46,906 nt of DNA from positions 1 to 46,906 of the forward strand of contig NZ_BASE01000040.1 of assembly GCF_000813125.1 (NCBI RefSeq). The letters run 5' to 3'. This stretch comes from Mesobacillus selenatarsenatis SF-1 (GTDB taxonomy: Bacteria > Bacillota > Bacilli > Bacillales > Cytobacillaceae). The notes below the pieces were generated by a model. That model did not search any database. It was given only the letters and a program-made list of their open reading frames with translations, and was not told the origin of the DNA. Positions 17,776 through 26,271 of this stretch are shown in pieces. The translations under genes were made by a program, and so were the position numbers. Positions within the stretch are counted from its first letter, which is position 1; every line of letters begins with the position of its first letter.

Positions 17776-18086
17776 AGCTTTTTCCTCCCTTAAAACCATG
17801 ATTTTTTCGGGTACAGACTAAACTTGGTCTAATTTAAAGTTCAGCGAGTATATTGATTTATATGAGGACAAGGCTGACAACTAATCATTATTTATGTATT
17901 TTTCTAAACCAAATAATCAGTTGAATTAAAGTGAAATCATAACAAGTCCTTCCACATATATGGCTGTAAGGAAGGTACATAGAATCGGAAGATAAATGGA
18001 AAATAACCCCTCTGGTGAGTTTCCTTCTATTTTACCATTGATTTAAAAAAGTTTCACAGCAAGACCGCAGGAAGGAGGATATTTAG
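17776..18086. other. Intergenic region, divergent ylbK/ylbJ
   Basis: It holds the 5' regions of ylbK and ylbJ. CCTTCC (17948-17953) and GGAAGG (17970-17975) form an inverted repeat around an inner CATATATG. ylbJ is sigma-E-dependent in B. subtilis, but I found no convincing sigma-E -35/-10 pair. GAAGGAGG for ylbJ is at 18071-18078. Confidence 0.5.
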
Positions 18087-19302
18087 GTGATTAAATCTAG
18101 AATAAAAACAATTTTCCTTGCAGCCTCCGTCACTTTTCTGGCTGCTTCACTCATTTCTTTTCCACAGCAATCCTTTGATGCTTCGATTAGAGGCTTGAAT
18201 ATGTGGTGGGAAATTGTCTTTCCCTCACTCCTTCCTTTTTTCATCGTTTCAGAAATGCTGATTGGATTCGGTGTGGTTCGTTTTATTGGTGTATTGTTAG
18301 AACCTTTGATGAGGCCATTGTTCAGGGTACCGGGTGTTGGAGGTTTTGTCTGGGCCATGGGCATGGCTTCTGGCTTTCCTGCAGGAGCAAAGCTGACGGC
18401 CCGAATGCGCCAGGAAGGGCAGCTGTCAAAAATCGAAGCCGAACGGCTTGTATCGTTTACTAACTCCTCTAACCCGCTATTCATTTTTGGTGCTGTGTCA
18501 GTTGGCTTCTTTTATAATGTTCAGCTCGGTGTTATTCTTGCTCTTGCCCATTACCTTGGAAACATCAGCGTTGGATTGATTATGAGGTTCTATGGCAGAA
18601 GTGAAGAAAAAGCCACAAAGGAAAAGGAACGAAAATTGACGATAAGGGATGCGTTTGCCGCTTTACACAGGACAAGGATAAAAGACAATCGTCCGATAGG
18701 AAAGCTGCTGGGCGACGCTGTTATGTCTTCCATCCAGACCTTGTTGATGATTGGCGGGTTCATTATCTTATTCTCAGTTATTAACAAACTATTATTCCAT
18801 CTTCACATCACCGGATTCCTGGCTGAATTCCTAGAAATTATCCTAGTGATGCTCGGCATGACAGATATGCTTAGCTTACCATTCATTTCAGGCCTTTTCG
18901 AAATTACTCTCGGCAGCCAGATGACCAGCCAGATCCAGGAAGCTACCCTGATGCATCAGGCAGTAATAACCAGCTTTATACTCGCTTTCAGCGGTTTTAG
19001 TGTCCAGGCTCAGGTTGCCAGCATTCTTGCCCAGACAGACATCCGCTTTCAGCCTTTCTTTTTTGCAAGGATCATTCACGGCATCTTTTCAGCCTTCTAT
19101 GCTTTCATTTTATGGAAGCCGGTTTATGTACGCTTTTTTGAGGATGGCCAGCCATCCAATGCGCTGCCTGTAATGGAATATCTTACTTCGGAAGGCAACC
19201 GCCTCGCAGATGCGCATAACATGCTCACCACAGCCGGGCCACTTATTACAATCGGCAGTTTGCTCATTTATATATGGCTACTTGGAAATCGCATATCGAA
19301 AG

Positions 19303-19310
<8 letters not shown>
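18087..19310 (+). CDS. ylbJ: Sporulation integral membrane protein YlbJ
   Basis: A 407-residue polytopic membrane protein with about eight predicted helices and nucleoside-recognition (Gate) type segments, such as GGFVWAMGMASGFPAGAKL and VSFTNSSNPLFIFG, in both halves. YlbJ is a mother-cell protein required for spore cortex formation in B. subtilis. The start is GTG at 18087 with GAAGGAGG eight bases upstream. It converges on coaD, with which it shares a terminator containing both stop codons. Confidence 0.94.
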
Positions 19311-19823
<513 letters not shown>

Positions 19824-20396
19824 TTATACTTCCCCCTCATCTACTGCATCTACTTTATAAAGAGTGATTCCTATGATTCCATATTTTTCGTTTCTTGTCT
19901 GCACAAGACTTCCTACCTTTTTTGGCAGAGTGATATCAGAAGCATGTTCACAGACAATCAGGCCATCATGATGAACAAGTTTCTCTTTATCAATCGTTTC
20001 CAACAGCTTGACCAGCTGTTGTTTTTTATATGGCGGGTCCAGAAATATATAATCGAACGTTAAGTCTCTTTTTTGAATTGCTTTCAACGCCCTGACAGCA
20101 TCATTTCGATATACTTCTGCCTTTTCTTCCAATCCGCACGATTTAAGGTTTTCATTAATGACATGTATCGCCTTGCCTTCACGGTCGACAAAAATAACTT
20201 TATCCAGGCCCCTGCTTAGAGCTTCGATACCAAGGCCTCCGCTTCCAGCAAATAAATCCAAGCCCAATCCTTCTGTAAAATAAGGCCCAATCATATTGAA
20301 CAGCGATTCCTTCACTTTATCAGTGGTAGGTCTTGTGGACGTTCCCGGTACCGCTTTCAAAACGCGGCCCTTCAAATCACCTGATACAACTCTCAT
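19824..20396 (-). CDS. rsmD: 16S rRNA (guanine966-N2)-methyltransferase RsmD (YlbH)
   Basis: RsmD methylates G966 of 16S rRNA. The 190-residue SAM-dependent enzyme starts MRVVSGDLKGRVLKAVPG, has the LDLFAGSGGLGIEALSRG SAM-binding loop and the catalytic DPPY motif in FDYIFLDPPY. It forms an operon with coaD. The divergent CsfG-like RNA begins about 125 bases upstream on the other strand. Confidence 0.96.
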   Translation of the reverse strand: MRVVSGDLKGRVLKAVPGTSTRPTTDKVKESLFNMIGPYFTEGLGLDLFAGSGGLGIEALSRGLDKVIFVDREGKAIHVINENLKSCGLEEKAEVYRNDAVRALKAIQKRDLTFDYIFLDPPYKKQQLVKLLETIDKEKLVHHDGLIVCEHASDITLPKKVGSLVQTRNEKYGIIGITLYKVDAVDEGEV

Positions 20397-20486
20397 AATA
20401 TGTACTCCTCAATCATTTAAGCATTTTCATTCTATGTAAATTACTCCCTTATCCTACCACACATATAAAAAATTAACCAAATAAGT

Positions 20487-20514
20487 GTATATCCCTTCCT
20501 AATGTGGAAATAAT
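20487..20514 (+). promoter_or_regulatory. Forespore (sigma-F/sigma-G type) promoter of the CsfG-like RNA
   Basis: GTATA (20487-20491) and GGAAATAAT (20506-20514) are separated by 14 bases. The -10 matches the sigma-F consensus GGNRANANT at every defined position and the -35 matches GYATA. The predicted start is about 20521, just before the first hairpin. Confidence 0.68.
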
Positions 20515-20520
20515 GATGAT

Positions 20521-20672
20521 TAACAACATCAATTTGAGGATGTTGTTGCCAACCGCGGAGAAGACTTACGTTTCCCCATAAGTTCTTCCTCCGGTTTCTC
20601 CTCTCCCTTTGCCTTCTATCCTGTTGACAGGATATAGAAGGACCCTGCAGAAACTGCAGGGCTTTTTTTTTT
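20521..20672 (+). ncRNA. csfG: CsfG-like sporulation small RNA
   Basis: About 150 nt with four successive hairpins: AACAACATC/GATGTTGTT (20522-20547); an imperfect stem CCGCGGAGAAGACTTA/TAAGTTCTTCCTCCGG (20553-20594); CCTTCTATCCTGT with its partner (20612-20641); and a terminator CCCTGCAG/CTGCAGGG (20643-20661) with ten T residues. A pyrimidine-rich single-stranded stretch (20595-20611) and a C/U-rich loop are exposed. Location upstream of ylbH, plus-strand terminator and forespore promoter match CsfG, the conserved forespore RNA of endospore formers (I believe the same locus as the ylbH-leader motif). The name rests on synteny and structure, not on an alignment. Confidence 0.8.
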
Positions 20673-20724
20673 AGGAAATTTTAAAAATTATTTAGTTGTG
20701 GATAAATACATGTAGTATTCTTAA

Positions 20725-20963
20725 TCTAGCTCCAGCGCCTAGCCCCTCGAGTCGCTTGTCTTGTGGCGCCTCCTAGAAACTTCGAAACTTCAACTCCGCC
20801 GGCAGAAGCAAAAAGCGCTTCTTTGTCGGAGTCTCCAGTTTCTGCGTTTCTGGACAGTCGGCTATACATTTCGATTTCGGTCCGCCCAATGAAGTCAAAG
20901 AACGACTTCACTGGTCGGCCCTCCAGCGCTTGTCGGGGCTGAACAAGGCGCTTACGCTTTTTG
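20725..20963 (-). repeat. Modular 3'-UTR repeat, copy B (long form)
   Basis: In minus orientation it starts AAAAAGCGTAAGCGCC about 30 bases after the stop of the upstream gene and ends GGCGCTGGAGCTAGATT. It shares with copy A the core hairpin TGAAGTC/GACTTCA (20890-20910) and the terminal CTCGAGGGGCTAGGCGCTGG. It lacks the extra module of copy A before the core and has a different module of about 130 bases after it, containing AAGCGCTTTTTGCTT. A minus-strand frame across it has no coding support. Confidence 0.85.
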
Positions 20964-20993
20964 TTCTTTGCCTCAATAATGGTCGTGAAAAAC

Positions 20994-22388
20994 TTATAAT
21001 CCAAGAGTAATCGATTCTTCACTTTCCGAAACCTGCACTTTAAAAATCGCATTTAACCAGTGCTTTTCTAAATACCATTCCCCATTCAGGTTCTGGAATG
21101 GGTTTTCAAGGAGGCCGAAGCTTTGGCCATCATGAATGAATGTTTTATTCTTTAAACTGAAGTAATAGGTGTTGTTCGCAGATGTAATTTCAAGTGTTGA
21201 AAAATCAGGTCCGAATGTTGTTTTATAGCCTAAAGCATTCATAGTCGGCACTAAAGGAAACAGATATTGATCTCCATTGATGACAACTGCCAGTTCTTTC
21301 TTTTCATTTCCATTCACTATGACGCTTCTTGCGTCTGTAAAAAGCAATGGGAAAATCCCTCGCCCTTTTTGGCTGTTCATTGAAAAGAAGTCCGTTTCCA
21401 TTCCTTTGATTGATAACAAATACCCATCAAGTGAGTTGCCATCAATGTGTCCTTGTTTGGAAAAATAGGTGATAAAAAAAGCTATTTCTTCTGGAGTCAA
21501 AGTTTTAACCAACTCATCAACCATCGCCCTGCTCTTTTCATTTTCTGACTTCTGCTTTGTTACCAGTGAAGCCAATGCCTCAAGAATCCACTCTGCTGCT
21601 TCCTCGTCTGCCCCAAACTTCGAAGACAAAAATGCCAATGCCAATTCTTGCTCAAACTCCTTATCGGTCAACTCGTTTCCTGCCAGCAGGAGCCCGTTAC
21701 CGCGGACAGTTCTTTGGCCATCAATGATCACTACAGATAAGTGGTTGTCTGAAAAGGACTCAAGACTGTCAAACTTGTAAATTACCTGTTCCTTTTGAGT
21801 GGTATAGTAATCGATTCCCTTTTGCCCTGTTAGTTTGACAAGGGGCTTTTCCTGCCAATATAGCGAAGGAGTTGAATTCGCTCCTTCAAATACATAATAG
21901 TGCAGCAACTCCGTTTGCTTATAACCTTTTAACGGGAGTCCGGCAGACCATGTGCCCCTGCTATAATATTGGTCTACTAACTCGATTCTCGTCTTTTTGA
22001 TCGTCGCACCCTTCAGAGCAATCATCCAATCATTCAAGAGCATCGAAAGCCCGGGGCCAGATTTTATCGTGTATTCAAAATACATCTTATCCCCTTTTGG
22101 CTTATGTCCTTCCTTGCATGTATTCCCCTCTGCACCTGTGCACTTGACCTCTATAGCATGTGCTGGTATGACTGCATGATATTGTTGGTTCACATCAAGA
22201 TGTTCAAAGGTCTGCTTCACTTGAAGCTCGTTCTGTTCAACCTTCACCGTTACAATAAGAGATATATCTCCTTTTGATACAGCAGCTAGCTGGACGTTGT
22301 TTTTTTGAAAAGCATTCCATTGCCAAATAAAGGCTCCGCATATAATTATGAATAATCCTGTGGTCAACAGGAAAGACACTTTCTTCAT
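20994..22388 (-). CDS. Membrane-anchored extracytoplasmic protein, unknown function
   Basis: A protein of about 464 residues with a short basic N-terminus and one hydrophobic segment (about 3-22), then a large extracytoplasmic part. The N-terminal third is beta-rich with two Cys (about 85-91); a helical middle (about 240-310) follows; the C-terminus (VVINGDQYLFPLVPTMNALGYK onward) resembles a copper-amine-oxidase N-terminal/stalk-type domain. I do not recognise the family and see no catalytic motif. The ATG at 22388 has GGAG nine bases upstream; an in-frame TTG at 22403 does not. It lies between ylbH and ylbG, where B. subtilis has only csfG. Confidence 0.72.
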   Translation of the reverse strand: MKKVSFLLTTGLFIIICGAFIWQWNAFQKNNVQLAAVSKGDISLIVTVKVEQNELQVKQTFEHLDVNQQYHAVIPAHAIEVKCTGAEGNTCKEGHKPKGDKMYFEYTIKSGPGLSMLLNDWMIALKGATIKKTRIELVDQYYSRGTWSAGLPLKGYKQTELLHYYVFEGANSTPSLYWQEKPLVKLTGQKGIDYYTTQKEQVIYKFDSLESFSDNHLSVVIIDGQRTVRGNGLLLAGNELTDKEFEQELALAFLSSKFGADEEAAEWILEALASLVTKQKSENEKSRAMVDELVKTLTPEEIAFFITYFSKQGHIDGNSLDGYLLSIKGMETDFFSMNSQKGRGIFPLLFTDARSVIVNGNEKKELAVVINGDQYLFPLVPTMNALGYKTTFGPDFSTLEITSANNTYYFSLKNKTFIHDGQSFGLLENPFQNLNGEWYLEKHWLNAIFKVQVSESEESITLGL

Positions 22389-22553
22389 CGAATTACTCTC
22401 CAATCTCTACTACTATAAAATAACAAATACAAAGCTCGAGAGTAAGATAAAATTTTAAATTCGCAAGAAAAAATCGAGTCTGACAAACGCTTCAATTTCT
22501 CGACCACAAATGGTAAAGTATGATGGAAGATAAGTTGGAAGGGGTAATTTAGA

Positions 22554-22943
22554 TTGATTCAACGTTTTATTGAGCTTGGACAAGGATATTCAGATCTTTA
22601 CGAATTGATAGAAACCGCCAGGGCAAACCAGCATCGATTGATGCATTTGATGGCAATCCATACAAAAATAAATGAAAAAGATGTAAGCTCCCTTGTCGTT
22701 GTGCTAAAGCCAACAGACCCCGGGAAATTCCAGGCACTCTATGTCTGCAGAGAGGGCATCCCAAACCCTCATGTCCTGAAGAACAAACGCTTCGAGATGT
22801 TTGTTGAATTAGCTGCTGAACTTGATAAAACCATCATTGAGTTTGATGCTAAACCATCGACGATGTTTGCCGAAAAAGAACTGTACTATCAACATCTCAT
22901 TGGAATTTTAAGGCTGAACCACTATATACCACCACTTCAGTAA
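22554..22943 (+). CDS. Conserved Bacillaceae protein, unknown function (DUF7147-like)
   Basis: A soluble 129-residue protein without signal or membrane segment. It starts at TTG (22554) with GAAGGGG about nine bases upstream. A mixed alpha/beta pattern is visible: an amphipathic helix (YELIETARANQHRLMHLMAI), a strand SSLVVVLKP, and an acidic helix RFEMFVELAAELDK. It resembles a Bacillus family sometimes annotated as methylthioribose kinase, but no kinase motif is present and I would not use that name. It has its own terminator and is divergent from the anchored protein. Confidence 0.7.
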   Translation: MIQRFIELGQGYSDLYELIETARANQHRLMHLMAIHTKINEKDVSSLVVVLKPTDPGKFQALYVCREGIPNPHVLKNKRFEMFVELAAELDKTIIEFDAKPSTMFAEKELYYQHLIGILRLNHYIPPLQ

Positions 22944-22951
22944 CACAAAAT

Positions 22952-22981
22952 AAAAAAGGTGAGGATTCCCTCACCTTTTTT
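22952..22981. terminator. Bidirectional terminator
   Basis: AAAAGGTGAGG pairs with CCTCACCTTTT around ATTC, with an A tract before and a T tract after. It lies between the plus-strand gene ending at 22943 and ylbG ending at 23001. Confidence 0.9.
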
Positions 22982-23000
22982 GCTGACATATGCTTCTATT

Positions 23001-23276
23001 CTATATTCCCATCTTATAATCATATTCTTTTGCCTTATCAGGGGAAGAATTTTCGAATTCCATCTTTAAGAATGGTTTATAGGAAGGTTCCACCTTTTTA
23101 ACAAACGAATATGAACTGATTTTTTCCATCAGCGACTCTGCCTCATCGAGATTGCAGTATATGACTGCATATTTCAATTTTTTCGAGACAAAATGAACAT
23201 TTCCAAATCTTCTGAGCATCTTGGCTTGCTTTAATGAATACAGCCAGACGATGATTCCCTGCCTCTGTCCTATCAT
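23001..23276 (-). CDS. ylbG: DUF2129 family protein YlbG
   Basis: A 91-residue cytoplasmic protein of the DUF2129 family: [37 protein letters not shown] forms the conserved alpha/beta core, followed by a variable C-terminus. Function unknown. GAAGGGG precedes the ATG. It follows ylbF after a terminator, so it is probably transcribed separately. Confidence 0.9.
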   Translation of the reverse strand: MIGQRQGIIVWLYSLKQAKMLRRFGNVHFVSKKLKYAVIYCNLDEAESLMEKISSYSFVKKVEPSYKPFLKMEFENSSPDKAKEYDYKMGI

Positions 23277-23404
23277 ATTCTTTTCCCCTTCGGTAAACGT
23301 TTGCTTTGTACTAGTCTAGCACACAAAAACCAGTTTTTTCAATAATCAATCCCATTTAACCTAGTCTAAAGACAACATTCTTCTCAAACAAAGCTAAAAT
23401 CAAA

Positions 23405-23434
23405 AGAAAAAAGCATGGAATCCCCATGCTTTTA
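23405..23434 (-). terminator. Intrinsic terminator of ylbF
   Basis: On the minus strand AAAAGCATGG pairs with CCATGCTTTT around GGATT, followed by T residues, ten bases after the ylbF stop. Confidence 0.88.
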
Positions 23435-23443
23435 GTCGTTAAT

Positions 23444-23887
23444 CTAAGCAGAGCACCCACAGCTTCCTCCGCTGCCACAGCCGCCTCCACAAGAGCTTTC
23501 GAAGAATGGATTTCCGGTAGGAACCTTCACGCTCTCTGAAACGGATCTGCCGATGATCACACTAACCTCATCAAGCATGCTCTGTAAGTCATTTTCCGCT
23601 TTCTTGAATTCAGCAATAACCTCATCCATGTCCAGCTCTCTTTTTACAATCCGGATCTTGCCCATGACTTCCTTGTAGTCAGGATGGTACTTTCCGAAAC
23701 GCTGAACCTCTTCATAGCGTTCCTTCATGTCCACGAATTCACGAACCTTCCTTTGTGTCTCCGGATTATTTTTAACATTATATAAACATTCCCGATAATA
23801 TTCGGCAATATCAGATTGTAAAATCATGCTGACTAACTGTTCAGCTTCTTCCAATAATAGTACTCTTTCTGATGTAACAGCAAGCAA
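23444..23887 (-). CDS. ylbF: RicF (YlbF), subunit of the Ric complex
   Basis: YlbF joins YmcA (RicA) and YaaT (RicT) in the complex that helps RNase Y mature many mRNAs and supports competence, sporulation and biofilm formation. The 147-residue product is helical (YQRF-type DVQRFGKYHPDY and ELDMDEVIAEFKKAENDLQ segments) and ends in CGGGCGSGGSCGC, the cysteine cluster that helps hold a [4Fe-4S] cluster in B. subtilis. I choose TTG at 23887 (MLAVTSERVLLLEEAEQL): GGAGGTGA lies seven bases upstream and this aligns with the B. subtilis N-terminus. Confidence 0.94.
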   Translation of the reverse strand: MLAVTSERVLLLEEAEQLVSMILQSDIAEYYRECLYNVKNNPETQRKVREFVDMKERYEEVQRFGKYHPDYKEVMGKIRIVKRELDMDEVIAEFKKAENDLQSMLDEVSVIIGRSVSESVKVPTGNPFFESSCGGGCGSGGSCGCSA

Positions 23888-24002
23888 TGCTGGCTCACCT
23901 CCGAACCTCATTTTACCATGAAACTGCCAGAAAAGCTAAACTTTCCAGCCTGCATCATCTAAAAGGCCTGGCATGCCTGCTTAGTCCACTTCTAAAAGCT
24001 AG

Positions 24003-24033
24003 CAAAGCTTTCCTCATTCAGAAGAAAGCTTTG
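24003..24033 (-). terminator. Hairpin after ylbE, weak terminator
   Basis: CAAAGCTTTC (24003-24012) and GAAAGCTTTG (24024-24033) form a perfect 10-base inverted repeat that abuts the ylbE stop codon. The T tract behind it is poor, so it may act as a 3'-end stabiliser or partial terminator. Confidence 0.5.
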
Positions 24034-24273
24034 TCATGATTGGGAATTCATGCTTGAGAACATATGCATCATCATCGATGCCATTTGGACATTGTTGGAG
24101 AACTTCTGAACCTTATGCGGGATCGTTTTTTCAAAATGGTGCAACGCGGCGATCTGCGCAGAATAAATGTCCCTTGGGTCCCTGCTCAGCTTCCTGTACC
24201 AGTGAGGCTGGGCTCGGACGAACTCTATCAACTCTTTATTCGTTCGTAATTGCTCCATGACATCTTTACGCAT
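24034..24273 (-). CDS. ylbE: YlbE-like protein
   Basis: A 79-residue protein of the YlbE-like family: MEQLRTNKELIEFVRAQPHWYRKLSRDP at the N-terminus and a Met/Ser-rich C-terminus. Function unknown. GGAGG six bases before the ATG; 14 bases after ylbD, so the two form a unit as in B. subtilis. Confidence 0.9.
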   Translation of the reverse strand: MRKDVMEQLRTNKELIEFVRAQPHWYRKLSRDPRDIYSAQIAALHHFEKTIPHKVQKFSNNVQMASMMMHMFSSMNSQS

Positions 24274-24287
24274 TGTTAGCCTCCAAT

Positions 24288-24683
24288 CTAATCCTGCCTG
24301 AATGAGAACGGATGTGCAGGTCCTGAACTATTAGATGCCTGCTGTCCGCCTTTGCTTCCCTGGAACTGGGAAAGCACTCCCTGGATCGCCCCGAGTGCCT
24401 GGCTTATGTTATGGATTTGTCCTTGAACCTGTTCGGGATCCATATTTTTAACAGCACCCATGATCGTCCCTATCCAATCGGTTTTCTTTTCTTCACTTTT
24501 TTCGTCCTTGTCATTATTGCTTTTGTTCGTCCATTTTGGATCATCCTCACCAAGCAAGTACCAATCTTCGTACATTTCCTGCCAGGTTGTATTCCCCTTC
24601 CTGACTTCCTGCACGAGCTCAGGGTGGGCTTTCACGAATTCTTTGAACTTTTCAACAGAGGGATGAAGTTTCTTTTTGGCCAT
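24288..24683 (-). CDS. ylbD: YlbD family protein, putative spore coat protein
   Basis: A 131-residue protein: an N-terminal helical part (KKKLHPSVEKFKEFVKAHPELV, then YEDWYLLGEDDPKW), a Lys/Glu/Asn-rich linker, an amphipathic helix containing MDPEQVQGQI, and a Gly/Gln/Ser-rich tail. B. subtilis YlbD is annotated as a putative coat protein. The ATG at 24683 has GAGGTGA five bases upstream, which rules out a longer form. It leads the ylbD-ylbE unit. The region upstream is interrupted by the IS200/IS605-type element. Confidence 0.88.
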   Translation of the reverse strand: MAKKKLHPSVEKFKEFVKAHPELVQEVRKGNTTWQEMYEDWYLLGEDDPKWTNKSNNDKDEKSEEKKTDWIGTIMGAVKNMDPEQVQGQIHNISQALGAIQGVLSQFQGSKGGQQASNSSGPAHPFSFRQD

Positions 24684-24772
24684 AGCTTTCACCTCACAGT
24701 GTAACAAATGCCTATAATAGCATATGAAAATGATTATATTTGGTGAGGAATTTTAGAAGTCAACCTTGTGCT

Positions 24773-24960
24773 GTGAACTACCCACCACTTACCACCCTTA
24801 CAGGTTGCGTGAAGTGGGGGCTTCTTGGGTAATCGCCACTTTTGGTAGCTGACGAAATGGACCAAGCTAACCCTCTTGTTCCAAGAGTTTATATTTCACT
24901 AGGCACTTGCTAATAGCCGAATGCCTTCCTTTTTTATATTGAGTGCTGAATTGTAGTCTC
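24773..24960 (-). ncRNA. Candidate omega RNA of TnpB
   Basis: TnpB guide RNAs come from the 3' end of tnpB and the right end of the element. Here about 125 bases after the stop contain an imperfect hairpin with CCCCCACTT against AAGTGGTGGG, at the position of the conserved scaffold; the guide would be the flanking sequence beyond 24773. The 5' end of the RNA is a guess. Confidence 0.45.
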
Positions 24961-26011
24961 TATCCAGATTTACCCCACACGAACAAGTGTATGTCCTCAT
25001 TGCCATAGGCATTGGCTGGGTATTTCCACAACTCGAACAAGTTTTGGTGGATGGGAACCATTTATCGATCTTGATCAGCTGTTTTCCCTGCTCTTTTAGT
25101 TTGTACTGCAAGAATGATGTGAACATACCCCAACCGTTGTCTGCAACGCTTTTCCCGAATTTTAGTGCTTGTGACATACCTTTCATGTCTAAATCTTCAA
25201 TCACAACAGCATCATAGTTAGTAACTAATTCTTTTGATTTGTGATGAAGAAAATTTTTGCGTTGATTGGCGACTCTCTCTTGGATTTTAGCTACTCGAAT
25301 ACGCTGTTTATTCCAATTCGAAGAGCCTTTCTTTTTACGGGAAAGTTTACGTTGTTCACTTGCTAATTTTTCCAGCAATCGCCGATAAAACTTTGGGTAA
25401 TTGGCTTTCTCACCCTCACTATCGACAAACAACCCATCCATCGCAAAATCTAATCCAACAATCTTTTCAATTTCTTTGCTTTTAATCTCCTTCTCGTACT
25501 CTGTAAGGATAGAAATATAGTATTTTCCTGATGACGTCGTCGATACGGTACATGATTTGATTTTGTATTTCGCAGGGATCTCTCTATGTTGTCTGATTTT
25601 GACCATTTTCAATTTAGGTAATTTGATATGACCATCCAACAATTGAATATTCCCGTTTACAACATTTGTTGTGTAACTTTGTTTGTGGCGTTTACTTTTA
25701 TATTTTGGGAACTTGGCATTCCCCTTGAAGAATGCTTTATAAGTTTTATCCAAATTTAGTTGGGCGTTCGCCAGCGCTAACGAGTCTACTTCCTTTAGCC
25801 ATTCATATTCTTTTTTGTACTTGGCAGGCGTTGGATGTTTCACCTGCTTCAATGCTTCTTTATCCTCTTTTAGTAATTCATACGTTTCTTTTCGTTCAGC
25901 TAACATTTTGTTGTAGACGAAGCGAACACAACCAAAGGTCCTGCGTATAAAGATCGCCTGTTCATCAGTTGGATACATTCTGAACTTGTATGCTTTATTT
26001 TGTTTAGCCAT
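24899..26011 (-). CDS. tnpB: RNA-guided endonuclease TnpB, intact
   Basis: A 370-residue TnpB: N-terminal helix-turn-helix (KFRMYPTDEQAIFIRRTFGCVRFVYN), a beta-barrel/wedge region, then a RuvC domain with Asp188 (VGLDFAMDG), Glu272 (VVIEDLDM) and Asp352 (DRDYNSALNI), and a zinc ribbon with CSSC (325-328) and CSC (343-345). All three catalytic acids are present and there is no frameshift. TnpB cleaves DNA next to a transposon-associated motif under omega-RNA guidance and maintains the element. No tnpA accompanies it. Confidence 0.92.
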   Translation of the reverse strand: MAKQNKAYKFRMYPTDEQAIFIRRTFGCVRFVYNKMLAERKETYELLKEDKEALKQVKHPTPAKYKKEYEWLKEVDSLALANAQLNLDKTYKAFFKGNAKFPKYKSKRHKQSYTTNVVNGNIQLLDGHIKLPKLKMVKIRQHREIPAKYKIKSCTVSTTSSGKYYISILTEYEKEIKSKEIEKIVGLDFAMDGLFVDSEGEKANYPKFYRRLLEKLASEQRKLSRKKKGSSNWNKQRIRVAKIQERVANQRKNFLHHKSKELVTNYDAVVIEDLDMKGMSQALKFGKSVADNGWGMFTSFLQYKLKEQGKQLIKIDKWFPSTKTCSSCGNTQPMPMAMRTYTCSCGVNLDRDYNSALNIKKEGIRLLASA

Positions 26012-26271
26012 ATCAAATCACCCACTAACACGAATGTATGTTCTTATTATACCAAAAAATAACCTTTGAGCTATCACCCAACCGAAATTCATCTCCCCCT
26101 TACCGCTGGGCTATGCCCTTCACACGCTTGAAGAGGGAGGCTTCTTTCGGAAGTACGTTAAAAGAGCCAATGTGTTAAAATAAAAAACAGATTATAAGAT
26201 GGCTTTTTTACAATAATGATATTCATTCGAAATTATAGGAACAGAGCCATTCAGAAAGAGGTAATAGTATA

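Larger units (their letters stand above)
24773..26157 (-). mobile_element. IS200/IS605-type element with tnpB only (IS1341-like)
   Basis: The element encodes TnpB but no Y1 transposase (TnpA), so it would need TnpA in trans. In minus orientation the left end (from about 26157) contains a foldable GAAGCCTCCCTC...AAGGGGGAG segment and the right end a GCCCCCACTT...AAGTGGTGGG segment ending near TAGTTCAC (24773). A TTTAA pentamer flanks the left end (26162-26158), a plausible target/TAM. It lies between ylbD and a thioesterase gene. The exact ends are estimated from structure. Confidence 0.75.

Noticed and set aside
20726-21052. 108-codon minus-strand open frame
   Set aside because: It runs through repeat copy B and the 3' end of the upstream gene in another frame, without a ribosome-binding site.
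24036-24260. Plus-strand open frames opposite ylbE and ylbD
   Set aside because: They are shadows of two well-supported minus-strand genes with ribosome-binding sites and conserved order.
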